DNA of 64,000 bases from Pseudomonas protegens CHA0 (GTDB taxonomy: Bacteria; Pseudomonadota; Gammaproteobacteria; Pseudomonadales; Pseudomonadaceae): positions 5,625,501 through 5,689,500 of the forward strand of contig NC_021237.1 of NCBI RefSeq assembly GCF_000397205.1. The letters are read 5' to 3'. The position numbers were made by a program, and so were the translations under genes. Below the pieces are notes generated by a model. The model searched no databases, was not told the origin of the DNA, and worked only from the letters and a program-made list of their open reading frames with translations. Below, one piece after another: positions 53,663-62,144 of this stretch (positions within the stretch are counted from its first letter, which is position 1; every line of letters begins with the position of its first letter).

Positions 53663-56398
53663 CTACCCCAGCAACCCCAGCTCCTGGGCCCGGGCCACGG
53701 CCTGGGTCCGGCGCTCTACCCCCAGCTTGCTGTTGATATGGCTGGCATGGGTCTTCACCGTATGCAACGAGATGAACAGGCGCTCGCTGATTTCCTGGTT
53801 GGAGCAGCCCTGGGCGATCAACTGCAACACTGAAAGCTCCCGGGAGCTCAAGGACTCGTTATGGGCCACGATCTCCTGAGGTTCACGCGATGCTGCCGGC
53901 AACCGCTCCAGCAACGCCTGGGTCAGGGCTGTCGATACGCCCTGCTGCAACTGCTCACGCATCCAGACGGGATGGCCATGGAGCAATGCCATGAACGGCT
54001 GCACCGCGCCTCCAACCCCGGCCTCCAGAGCCTGGGCCAGGTCCTGGCGGGCCTGCGGACCGCGACCGGCCGCCAGCAACAGTGCGGCTTTCTGGGTCAG
54101 GGCCATGACGCTCAGCAACTGCCGGCCGCTTTGCTGGCCATGCTCGACCAACCGATTCAAGCGCTGCTCCGCCCGGCTCAGGTCGCCCTTGATGCTTTCA
54201 AGCTGGGCTTGCTGCAATTCGATGTGCAACGGCAGTTGCGGATGGAACTCCGGTGGCGCCGCCGCCTGTTCGCCGGTGTAGGTCTGGCCCAGGCGGGCCA
54301 GCCAGGCTTCGGCCAGATCGGTACGCCCCTGGGCCAGCCACAGCTCGCATTTCACCAGGGTGATCATTGCCAGGTAATAGATCGGTGGCACGTCCCAGAT
54401 GTGCATCAAGCGCTCGGCTTCCGCCAGCTCGGCGAAGGCTCGGGAGAACTCGCCACCCAGGCCTTCCTGCTTGGCGATCACGCAGTGACCGATCAGCACG
54501 CTGATATCGCGACAGGCCCGGGCCTCCACCAGGCCGGCCTGCAAGCGCAACAGGCCGGCCTCGGGCTGGGCGCGCAGGGTCAGCAGATAACCGTCATACA
54601 GGGTCAACCGGGCCCGCACCGCATACAACCGCTGGGCCGACAGGCCCTGCAAGCGCCGCAGCCCCTGGTGTACCTCCTCCTGCGCCCGCAGCACTTCGCC
54701 GCGGGCCTGCAGGACCCGGGCACGGTCGTAGTGGGCCAGGGCTTCGAACAACGGATTGCCGACCCGTTGCGCCAGCTCCAGGGATTCACGATTGAGGCTG
54801 CGGGCCCGCCACAGATCGGCATCGGTAATGGCCAGGTTGGACAAGGTCGACAGGCACATCAGGCGCTGCCCATAACGTTTGGGCGGTAGGCTTTCCAGGG
54901 CCTCGCTGCAATAGGCCAGGGTGTTTTCCCGCTGGCCGCGGCCACGGGCGATGATTCCGCTCAGGGCCAGCCATTGCGCCAACATCGACTTCTGCGCCGT
55001 GGCCGAAGGGGCCGGCAGGAAACGACTCAGGTGATTGGCCAGTTCCTCCGCCGCATCCAGCTGGCAGGCCAGGCCCAGGGCCCAGCTGTAGAGCACGATC
55101 AGCCGCGGCGTGCTGATCAGCAGGCTGTCGGGCAGGTCCATCTTCCAGCGCAGCAGCATGCCGACGTTCTGTTCCGCCAGCAGTTGCTCTTCGGACAGGT
55201 TCTGCACCAGGTTGGCCGCCACGTCCAGGTGCCCGGCGCGCAGCGCTTGCTCCACCGCCTCGTCGAGCAGCCCCTGGGCGTTGAACCAGCGGCAGGCGCG
55301 CAGGTGCAGGCTGGCCGCTGGCACCAGGGCATTGGCCGTGGGCCGGGTGCGCAGCAGGTCGGAAAACAGGTGGTGATAACGATACCAATGGCCGTGTTCA
55401 TCCAGGGGCACCAGGAATACCTGGTGGGCCTGGAGGAAACCCAGGATCTCGGCGCTGTCATGGGCTTCGCGAAGGGCATCGCACAGCTCGGCGCAAAACC
55501 GCTCCTGGGGCGCCGTGTCATACAGGAATGACTGCACTTCGGCGGGCAGGCAGTCGATGACCTCTTCCAGCAGGTAGTCGCGGATCAGCCCTTCCCCGCC
55601 ATGCAGGCCCTGGGGTAGCGCGCCCCCGGCTCCCGCCTCGGATGCCGCCAGCAACCAGAAACGCAGCCCGGCCACCCAGCCTTCGCTGCGCTGAATCAGG
55701 TTTTCCAGGGCTTCGCCGCGCAGCGAACTGCTGTGCCGGTCGAGCAGGCTCAGGGATTCGTCGTGGGTCAGGCGCAAATCCTGCTCGTGCAGCTCCAGCA
55801 GTTGCCGGGACAACCGCAGCCGCGCCAGGTGCCAGTCCGGGCGTTGGCGGCTGGTGACCAGCACCAGCAAGCCATCGGGCAGGTGATTGAGAAAAAACTG
55901 CAGGCAACGATCGAGGACCGGCCCCTGGGCCAGGTGATAGTCGTCCAGCACCAGCAATAACGGACTGGCACCGGTCAATTGCACCGCCAGCTCATCCAGC
56001 AGGCCGTCCAGCCACTCTTCAAAGGCGAAGGGCTGGTGACGCTGACGCATTTTCAACAGGCCCAGGGACTGCCGTCCCAATTGGGGAAAGTACTGCTGCA
56101 GACCGGCCAACAGACGCTCGAGGAAACGCCCGGGATCGCTGTCCCGGCGGCTCAACCCCAGCCACAGGCTCTGCCAGTTATCCGGCAGCCCCTGGCAAAA
56201 CTCCACGGCCAGCGAGCTCTTGCCAAACCCGGCAGGCGCACAGACCAGCAGCAATCGCCCCTTCAACCCGGCGCTCAGACGCTCGCAAAGACGCGGCCGC
56301 TGCACGTATCCATCGGGCAGGGGGGGTCGATAAAAACGCCCCTCCAGAGCGGGGATCACCGCGCTGGCAGGCCGTTGCAGGGGGGACAGGTCAGTCAT
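53663..56398 (-). CDS. MalT-like LuxR-family ATP-dependent regulator (LAL type)
   Basis: The ATG at 56398 is preceded by AAGAG at suitable spacing; a TTG two codons earlier is less likely. The 911-residue protein has a Walker A loop (VCAPAGFGKSSL, about 52-63), Walker B (LLLVLDDYHLAQG), a winged-helix and TPR-like superhelix through the middle, and a C-terminal LuxR helix-turn-helix (about 848-905: SSRELSVLQLIAQGCSNQEI). This is the MalT/AlkS architecture, in which an inducer and ATP drive oligomerisation and activation. Its neighbours upstream on the strand are DUF1329, DUF1302 and an acyl-CoA ligase, the probable targets. Confidence 0.93.
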   Translation of the reverse strand: MTDLSPLQRPASAVIPALEGRFYRPPLPDGYVQRPRLCERLSAGLKGRLLLVCAPAGFGKSSLAVEFCQGLPDNWQSLWLGLSRRDSDPGRFLERLLAGLQQYFPQLGRQSLGLLKMRQRHQPFAFEEWLDGLLDELAVQLTGASPLLLVLDDYHLAQGPVLDRCLQFFLNHLPDGLLVLVTSRQRPDWHLARLRLSRQLLELHEQDLRLTHDESLSLLDRHSSSLRGEALENLIQRSEGWVAGLRFWLLAASEAGAGGALPQGLHGGEGLIRDYLLEEVIDCLPAEVQSFLYDTAPQERFCAELCDALREAHDSAEILGFLQAHQVFLVPLDEHGHWYRYHHLFSDLLRTRPTANALVPAASLHLRACRWFNAQGLLDEAVEQALRAGHLDVAANLVQNLSEEQLLAEQNVGMLLRWKMDLPDSLLISTPRLIVLYSWALGLACQLDAAEELANHLSRFLPAPSATAQKSMLAQWLALSGIIARGRGQRENTLAYCSEALESLPPKRYGQRLMCLSTLSNLAITDADLWRARSLNRESLELAQRVGNPLFEALAHYDRARVLQARGEVLRAQEEVHQGLRRLQGLSAQRLYAVRARLTLYDGYLLTLRAQPEAGLLRLQAGLVEARACRDISVLIGHCVIAKQEGLGGEFSRAFAELAEAERLMHIWDVPPIYYLAMITLVKCELWLAQGRTDLAEAWLARLGQTYTGEQAAAPPEFHPQLPLHIELQQAQLESIKGDLSRAEQRLNRLVEHGQQSGRQLLSVMALTQKAALLLAAGRGPQARQDLAQALEAGVGGAVQPFMALLHGHPVWMREQLQQGVSTALTQALLERLPAASREPQEIVAHNESLSSRELSVLQLIAQGCSNQEISERLFISLHTVKTHASHINSKLGVERRTQAVARAQELGLLG

Positions 56399-56630
56399 GG
56401 CCAACTCTTATTGATGTACGGTTGTCGGCGTAGCAGATGTCCGCAGACTAGCGGTAAAAGGCCACCTGTTGAAGATTTTTGCGACCATTCGGGCGAAAAA
56501 GACTATGAGCAAATTGGTCAGATAACTCTGAATGATTAAAAGATATTTCGTTTATTTATTGATTAAGTGGCTAATTAGCTTCGAGAAAGCTGCCTGTACC
56601 TGGATGGATTCCAAGGCCGGGCCCTCAGGC

Positions 56631-56663
56631 AAAAAAAAGCCCCGAACCAGGTCGGGGCTTTTT
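56631..56663 (-). terminator. Terminator after the DUF1329 gene
   Basis: On the minus strand AAAGCCCCGAC CTGG TTCGGGGCTTT is followed by T residues. It isolates the DUF1302-DUF1329 unit from the downstream regulator gene. The remaining 56399-56630 is A/T-richer than its surroundings and contains the regulator's upstream region; I see no gene there. Confidence 0.88.
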
Positions 56664-56692
56664 CCGAGGATGCGGCCTCTATTTGCAGCGGC

Positions 56693-58057
56693 TCAGCGAA
56701 CCCCGTCCTGACGCAGGGCGGCTGGGGTGAAATCGCTGGTGGTGGCGGTGAAACCGAAGTCGTAGGCCTGTTTCTCTTCGTTCTTCATGCCTAGGGCCAG
56801 GTAGCGGCCGGACTGCAGGTCGTAGAGGGTTTCCAGGGCGTACCACGGCACTTGCTTGTCGTAGTAGTTCTCGGCGTGAGCCTCGGCCACGCGCCACAGC
56901 TGGCCACGACCGTCGTAGTGGTCGATCACCGCTGCCTGCCAGGTGTCTTCGTCGATGTAGAAGTCACGCTTGGCGTAGATATGGCGCTGGCCTTCCTTCA
57001 AGGTTGCCACCACATGCCAGACCCGGCGCAGCTCATAGCGAGCCAGGTCCTGGTTGATGTGGCCGGCCTTGATGATGTCGGCGTACTTCAGGGTCGGCGA
57101 GTCGAGCTTGTAGCTGTCGGAAGCGATGTACATCTCCTTCTTGCCTTCCAGCTTCCAGTCGTAGCGATCCGGCGCACCGTTGTACATGTCCAGGTTGTCG
57201 GAAGTACGCAGGCCGTCGGCAGCGGTACCCGGACCGTCATAGGACACTTGCGGGGCGCGGCGTACGCGGCGCTGGCCAGCGTTGTAGACCCAGGCCGAGC
57301 GCGGCTCCTTCACTTGGTCGAGGGTTTCGTGCACCAGCAGCACGCCACCGGCCAGGCGCGCCGGCGCGGTCACTTTCTGCTTGAAGTAGAACAGGATGTT
57401 GCCCGGGTTCTTCGGATCGTAGTCCTTCATCTTGTCGCGGAACACGAACTGGTCCTGGAAGTACACCAGGCTGTAGGAGCCGTTGGCCTGTGGCGTGGCC
57501 TGGGTCACCAGGCGGGTCACACTGCCACCGCGATAGCGGGTGATGTGGTTCCAGATGACTTCCACGCCGCTTTTCGGGATCGGGAACGGAATCGCGGTTT
57601 CGAAGTTCTCCAGGCCGTTGCCGCCGGACACCAGGTTGGTGCTGGTGGCGTTGCGCTTGATCGCGGCGAACACGTCAGCCGGCACGGTGGCCCCGCGATG
57701 GGACGGGTAGACCGGCATCTTGAAGGTTTCCGGGTAGCGCTTGAACATCGCGTACTGCCCCGGCGCCAGCTTGTCCTTGTACTGCTCGACGTTCTGCGCG
57801 GTGATGGTGAACAGCGGCTGCTCGCTGCCGTAGGGGTTGGACAGGAAACCCTTGCTGTCCACGGTGCCAGCATTGGTCGCCAGTGGCTTCCAGGCCGGAA
57901 TGGTGCCGGCGGCATTGCCGGCCATTTCCGCGCCCATCGGCGTCAGGCTGGTACCCAGCTTGGCGGCTTCATCGGCCGAGACCGCGGCCATGACCCCGGT
58001 GGCCAGCAGTGACAGTCCCAGCACACCGACGTGCAACAGACTCTTGGTGATTTTCAT
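56693..58057 (-). CDS. DUF1329 periplasmic/outer-membrane protein
   Basis: A 454-residue secreted protein: signal peptide MKITKSLLHVGVLGLSLLATGVMA, then the family body (LGTSLTPMGAEMAGNAAGTIPAW at the mature start is characteristic). Conserved segments include YPSHRGATVPADV and VLLVHETLDQVKEPRSAWVYNAGQRR (given in parts). DUF1329 proteins have a LolA/LolB-like predicted fold and are nearly always paired with DUF1302. It lies 30 bases downstream of the DUF1302 gene. Their role in moving a hydrophobic compound through the envelope is inference. Confidence 0.9.
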   Translation of the reverse strand: MKITKSLLHVGVLGLSLLATGVMAAVSADEAAKLGTSLTPMGAEMAGNAAGTIPAWKPLATNAGTVDSKGFLSNPYGSEQPLFTITAQNVEQYKDKLAPGQYAMFKRYPETFKMPVYPSHRGATVPADVFAAIKRNATSTNLVSGGNGLENFETAIPFPIPKSGVEVIWNHITRYRGGSVTRLVTQATPQANGSYSLVYFQDQFVFRDKMKDYDPKNPGNILFYFKQKVTAPARLAGGVLLVHETLDQVKEPRSAWVYNAGQRRVRRAPQVSYDGPGTAADGLRTSDNLDMYNGAPDRYDWKLEGKKEMYIASDSYKLDSPTLKYADIIKAGHINQDLARYELRRVWHVVATLKEGQRHIYAKRDFYIDEDTWQAAVIDHYDGRGQLWRVAEAHAENYYDKQVPWYALETLYDLQSGRYLALGMKNEEKQAYDFGFTATTSDFTPAALRQDGVR

Positions 58058-58087
58058 ATTGTTGTTCTTCCTGAAAATGCAGTGTGC

Positions 58088-59977
58088 TTAGAAGTTCACG
58101 CCAACGCTCAAGGCGAGGAAATCCCGGTCATCCACGGTGCTGTAGTCGCCACCGAAGAAGTTGGTGTAGGCCAGGCTCGCGGTGTAGGTGTTCTGGTACT
58201 CGGCATCCAGCCCCAGGCTGATGGCCTTGCGGCCTTCTTCGAAGTTGCCGCCAGGACCTGGCGAGTAACCCTTGACGTCATGGGACCAAGCCACGTTCGG
58301 CTTGAGGTTCACACCAGCGAACACATCCGGGTACTCCCAAATGGCACGGCCGCGGTAGCCCCAGGAGGTGGCGGTGGTGAAGCCATCGTTGTTGCAGTTG
58401 GCGCTCAGATTGCTGGCGTCTGCGCCAGGACCTGCACCGGCAATGGTGGTGGAGTTAAGCGCACGACAGGTGTTTTGCCCGCCGGTGGCTGGCAAGGCGC
58501 CAGGACCAAACACCGGATCACGTCCATAGCGGACATCCGACTTGCTCTCGAGACCGCCGACGTGGGTAACCCCCACCTCACCCACCAGCGTCAGACGGCT
58601 GGCGCCCATGACTTGATCGAAGAAGTGCGTGAAGGTGGTCTGGAACTGAGTGACTTCTTTGCGGCGATAGCCGTGAAGGTCCTGCCCCGCTACACCTTCA
58701 AGCAACGAGGCGTTGGCAAATGCCCCCTTCAGAGGTCGAACGGCGGAATAGAGAATATCGGTAGAGTTGAGTTGTACAGGCGCATTCGGCCGGTAGCTGA
58801 TTTCACCGCTCCAGGCCGTCCCCGTAGGCAGGGTGGTGGAGAAACTCAAGCCATACAGGCGAATGTCTTCTGGATACTCAACGAAGTACTTCGAATTACC
58901 GGCGATCCATACCGGCGCCAAAGTGCCGAAGCCAGGAGCAATGTTGTAAGCCGACTGTGGTGCCGCCGTGGCACTGAAGATCGGCGCTCGGCTGTGATAG
59001 TTCATGAAGTAGGCGCCGAACTCGGTGTCCAGCGGCTCGAAGTTGTAGTGGAACGCCGCACCGAACTGGCCGCTGTCACGGGCATCGCGGTCGCCACTGC
59101 GACGCACCAGCGTGCCTTCTTCGTTGACGTCGACACCACGAGCCTGCATCGCGGCCAGGGCCGCGCGCCCCGGTGCCGTGGCGGCGATGGTCGAACGCTT
59201 GGCCAGCAGTCGCAGGTTGTCGTCACAGCCATCGGAAATGTTGTCCGGCTGCGAGAAGAAGGTGCCGCAGTTATCGGTAACGGTCTGGTCCCATTCCAAC
59301 TGGTAGAACGCTTCGGCCGACAGGTTCTCGGTCAGGTTCTGGGAGATGTAGAACATGTTGACCGGAATCAGACCTTCCTTGACCTCGGCACCGGGACGGC
59401 GGAACGCCGACACGTCGATCGGGTTGATCGAGTTGATACCGCCACCAATGAAGGTACTTTCGCCCCAGCTCACCACCTGCTTACCGAAACGCACGGAGCC
59501 CGGCTCATCGGCAATGGAATAGTTGTGATAGATGAAGGCATCGAGAATCTGCCCGCCGGAAGACTTGGCGCCCTCTTTACGGTTGTCGTTGCTGACGTTC
59601 TTGAAGTCCAGGTCTTCGTCCTGGAGCTTGAAGTCATACCAGTACTTGCCACGGACAAACACACCGGTATCGCCGTACTTCAATTCCAGGTCATGGATAC
59701 CCTTGAAGATCTTCGAGAAGGTCTGGCCCTTGTTGAAGTTCAAGTGGCCGTCATCGGTGGTCTGGGACAGGCCCTTGCCGCCGTTGTTGACCCCGATCAG
59801 GTCCTTGTTGCGCCCGGCGGTCGACCAACTGGCCCCCACCGACAGGGACGAATCGAAGCTGCCTTCGATTTCACCGATATTGAAGCTGACGCCGAATGCC
59901 GGCCCGGCGAGCGTGGAGGCGAGACCGACGGCCAGGGGCAGTTTCGCCCGGCGCCAGAACTGGTTTGCTGATGTCAT
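58088..59977 (-). CDS. DUF1302 outer-membrane beta-barrel protein
   Basis: The ATG at 59977 (MTSANQFWRRAKLPLAVGLA) has GGAG eight bases upstream; the frame to 60088 has no support. The 629-residue protein has a signal peptide cleaved after AFG-like residues, opening SFNIGEIEGSFDSSLSVGAS, and ends with alternating strands terminating in Phe (LSVGVNF), an outer-membrane barrel signature. Two cysteine pairs occur in DNCGTFFSQPDNISDGCDD and NTCRAL...SANCNN. Family function is unproven; a channel for hydrophobic substrates is a common suggestion. Confidence 0.9.
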   Translation of the reverse strand: MTSANQFWRRAKLPLAVGLASTLAGPAFGVSFNIGEIEGSFDSSLSVGASWSTAGRNKDLIGVNNGGKGLSQTTDDGHLNFNKGQTFSKIFKGIHDLELKYGDTGVFVRGKYWYDFKLQDEDLDFKNVSNDNRKEGAKSSGGQILDAFIYHNYSIADEPGSVRFGKQVVSWGESTFIGGGINSINPIDVSAFRRPGAEVKEGLIPVNMFYISQNLTENLSAEAFYQLEWDQTVTDNCGTFFSQPDNISDGCDDNLRLLAKRSTIAATAPGRAALAAMQARGVDVNEEGTLVRRSGDRDARDSGQFGAAFHYNFEPLDTEFGAYFMNYHSRAPIFSATAAPQSAYNIAPGFGTLAPVWIAGNSKYFVEYPEDIRLYGLSFSTTLPTGTAWSGEISYRPNAPVQLNSTDILYSAVRPLKGAFANASLLEGVAGQDLHGYRRKEVTQFQTTFTHFFDQVMGASRLTLVGEVGVTHVGGLESKSDVRYGRDPVFGPGALPATGGQNTCRALNSTTIAGAGPGADASNLSANCNNDGFTTATSWGYRGRAIWEYPDVFAGVNLKPNVAWSHDVKGYSPGPGGNFEEGRKAISLGLDAEYQNTYTASLAYTNFFGGDYSTVDDRDFLALSVGVNF

Positions 59978-60109
59978 CGACGCTACTCCATGTGCATTAT
60001 TGTTATGGCAGTACGCTCTTCTGAAAACGCTTCGAATACCGGTTGAATGAACACTTGTCCCGGCTCCGAAGTTGCGTGGCGCGAGCACCCCGCAATGCTC
60101 CGTCGTTCA

Positions 60110-60254
60110 GAAAAATCCGTGAACGGACTATATCCAGCAGGGATTACTGCTTGATCCCTCTAAAGTGTGATTTGCAGCCACCCACCGCACTGGAACAGCC
60201 CTTTGCCATAACCTTTGAAAAACGGCGCGGCAAGAATGACTGAAAAATCCGTGA
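60110..60254. repeat. 13-bp direct repeat pair upstream of the DUF1302 gene
   Basis: GAAAAATCCGTGA occurs at 60110-60122 and again at 60242-60254, 132 bases apart in the same orientation. A partial copy (GAAAAACGG) lies at 60217-60225. The 338-base gap (59978-60315) between the DUF1302 start and the ligase stop holds no gene. The repeats are about 130 and 265 bases upstream of the DUF1302 ATG and could be activator sites. Confidence 0.5.
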
Positions 60255-60315
60255 GTACAAGGCAAAGGCTTGCCGGGTGGGCATGCCGTGCCCTGGCGGG
60301 CACGGCAGAGGACGC

Positions 60316-61998
60316 TCAGAGCGTGGAGAGGAAGGTGCTGTTGCTGGCCTGCCACTCGCTGATGTCGACGCGGATGCGCTTCTTGTCGAGCTTGCCAACG
60401 CTGGTCTTGGGAATTTCAGTAACAAGGGCGATCTGACTGGGAATCGCCCACTTGCTCAGGTGGCCCAGCTCGACGAAGGGCTTGAGGTGTTCCTTGAGCT
60501 CGCGGGCGCCAATCTCATGGCCCTCGCGGATGACCAGCAGGGCGAATGGGCGTTCGCCCCACTGCGGATCGGCAATGCCCACCACTGCTACTTCACGTAC
60601 CGCCACGTGGCGGCTGATGAGGTCCTCCAGGTCCAGGGAGGAGATCCACTCGCCACCGGTCTTGATCACGTCCTTGATCCGGTCGCGGATGTCGATCACC
60701 CCCATGCTGTCCAGGGTTGCCACGTCACCGGTATGCAGCCAGCCGCCTTCCCAGAGCTCGGCGCCTTTTTGCGGCTCGTTGAAATAACCTTCGCTCAGCC
60801 AGGGCGCCCGCAGCACCAGCTCGCCCTGGGCCTCGCCGTCCGCCGGGAGGAAGTTGCCTTCGGCATCGATGATCGCCGCCTCCACCAGCGGCCCCGGTAC
60901 TCCGGCCTTGATGCGGTAGGTGGTGCGCTCGTCCTCGCTGCCCGCCATCAGTTCATCGTTCAGGTGTGCACAGGACACCAGCGGTCCGGTTTCCGACATG
61001 CCGTAGGCAGCCGTCAGCTGGATGCCCTTGGCCTTGGCCGCCTCGTACAGCGCGCGGTTCAGCGCACTGCCGCCGATGACGATCTTCCAGCCGCCGAAAT
61101 CCGTACCCTGGGCCGCCTTGGCATTGAGCACCATCTGCAGGATGGTCGGCACGCAGTGAGAGAAGGTGACCTTCTCCCGGCGCCACAGCTCCACCAGGTA
61201 CTCCGGGTCGTAGCGCCCGGGATAGACCTGCTTGAGCCCGAGCATGGTGGCCACGTACGGCAAGCCCCAGGCGTGCACGTGGAACATCGGGGTGATGGGC
61301 ATGTACACATCGTTGGTGCCCAGCAGGCGCACGCTGTCGATGGCCCCCATGATGGTGGACACCCCCAGGGTGTGCAGCACCAGCTGGCGGTGGGTGAAGT
61401 ACACGCCCTTGGGGTTGCCGGTGGTGCCGGTGGTGTAGAAGGTGGTGGCCACCGAGTTCTCGTCGAAATCCTCGAACGCGTACTGGGGGCCGGCGGCGGC
61501 GAGCAAGGTCTCGTACTCGCCCACCAGGTTCGGCAGCTCGGCAGTTTTCTCCGGGGCATCGGTGAGCAGCAGGGTTTTCTCCACCGTGGTCAGGTGCCCG
61601 GCAATCGCCTGGTACAGGCCGACGAACTCGCTGTTGACCAGCACGAAGCGGTCCTCGGCATGGTTCATGGTGTAGAGAATCTGCTCCGGCGACAGACGCA
61701 CGTTGATGGTGTGGATCACCGCACCGATCATCGGGATGGCAAACATGCACTCCAGGTAGCGATGGCTGTCCCAGTCCATGACCGCCACGGTGTCCCCCGC
61801 CCTGACCCCGGCCGCGGTCAGCACATTGGCCAGGCGCGCCACCCGCTCGATCAGGGTCGGATAGGTGTAGCGCAACTGGTCACGGTAGATGATCTCGCGG
61901 GTTTTTTCGTAGCGGGTGCCGGACATCAGCAAGCGCTTGATCAGAAGTGGGTATTGGTAGGCGCCTTCGGCGGGAGGAATAACGCGAGTCTGCAACAT
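60316..61998 (-). CDS. Fatty acyl-CoA ligase, AlkK-like
   Basis: A 560-residue AMP-forming ligase. The P-loop is TTFYTTGTTGNPKGVYFTHR (about 188-207), followed by MPITPMFHVHAWGLPY, AYGMSETGPL, the GWLHTGDVATLDSMGVIDI hinge region and a late lysine in TSVGKLDKKRIR that matches the catalytic Lys. The wording is close to the medium-chain AlkK group of Pseudomonas. It activates free fatty acids as CoA thioesters for beta-oxidation. AAAGGG precedes the ATG. Transcribed ahead of DUF1302 and DUF1329 on the same strand, but with a 338-base gap. Confidence 0.92.
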   Translation of the reverse strand: MLQTRVIPPAEGAYQYPLLIKRLLMSGTRYEKTREIIYRDQLRYTYPTLIERVARLANVLTAAGVRAGDTVAVMDWDSHRYLECMFAIPMIGAVIHTINVRLSPEQILYTMNHAEDRFVLVNSEFVGLYQAIAGHLTTVEKTLLLTDAPEKTAELPNLVGEYETLLAAAGPQYAFEDFDENSVATTFYTTGTTGNPKGVYFTHRQLVLHTLGVSTIMGAIDSVRLLGTNDVYMPITPMFHVHAWGLPYVATMLGLKQVYPGRYDPEYLVELWRREKVTFSHCVPTILQMVLNAKAAQGTDFGGWKIVIGGSALNRALYEAAKAKGIQLTAAYGMSETGPLVSCAHLNDELMAGSEDERTTYRIKAGVPGPLVEAAIIDAEGNFLPADGEAQGELVLRAPWLSEGYFNEPQKGAELWEGGWLHTGDVATLDSMGVIDIRDRIKDVIKTGGEWISSLDLEDLISRHVAVREVAVVGIADPQWGERPFALLVIREGHEIGARELKEHLKPFVELGHLSKWAIPSQIALVTEIPKTSVGKLDKKRIRVDISEWQASNSTFLSTL

Positions 61999-62089
61999 AA
62001 GAATCCCTTTTCTGACGGCTCGGTCGTGACTGGAGGATAACCACTCTAGAGCTCCTGCGCGCCCGCTAAATCAGCCAAAGGAATGATTT

Positions 62090-62138
62090 GCAGGGCCGTA
62101 CAAATACTAGCTTCAGGCCAGTATTGTTACGGCCCTGC
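62090..62138. repeat. 49-bp imperfect palindrome between the MFS and ligase genes
   Basis: GCAGGGCCGTACAAATACT (62090-62108) and AGTATTGTTACGGCCCTGC (62120-62138) are inverted copies matching at 17 of 19 positions around an 11-base spacer. It starts seven bases after the MFS stop (on the minus strand) and ends 92 bases before the ligase ATG. No T run follows, so it may be a terminator of the non-canonical type, an operator, or both. Confidence 0.65.
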
Positions 62139-62144
62139 ACGACC

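Noticed and set aside
58031..59971. A 646-codon plus-strand frame opposite the DUF1302 gene
   Set aside because: Antisense shadow without family features; the minus-strand barrel protein has a signal peptide and terminal Phe.
62060..62085. A possible sigma54 promoter (TTGGC...AGC) before the ligase gene
   Set aside because: The spacing between the GG and GC dinucleotides is ten rather than twelve bases, which does not fit the -24/-12 rule.
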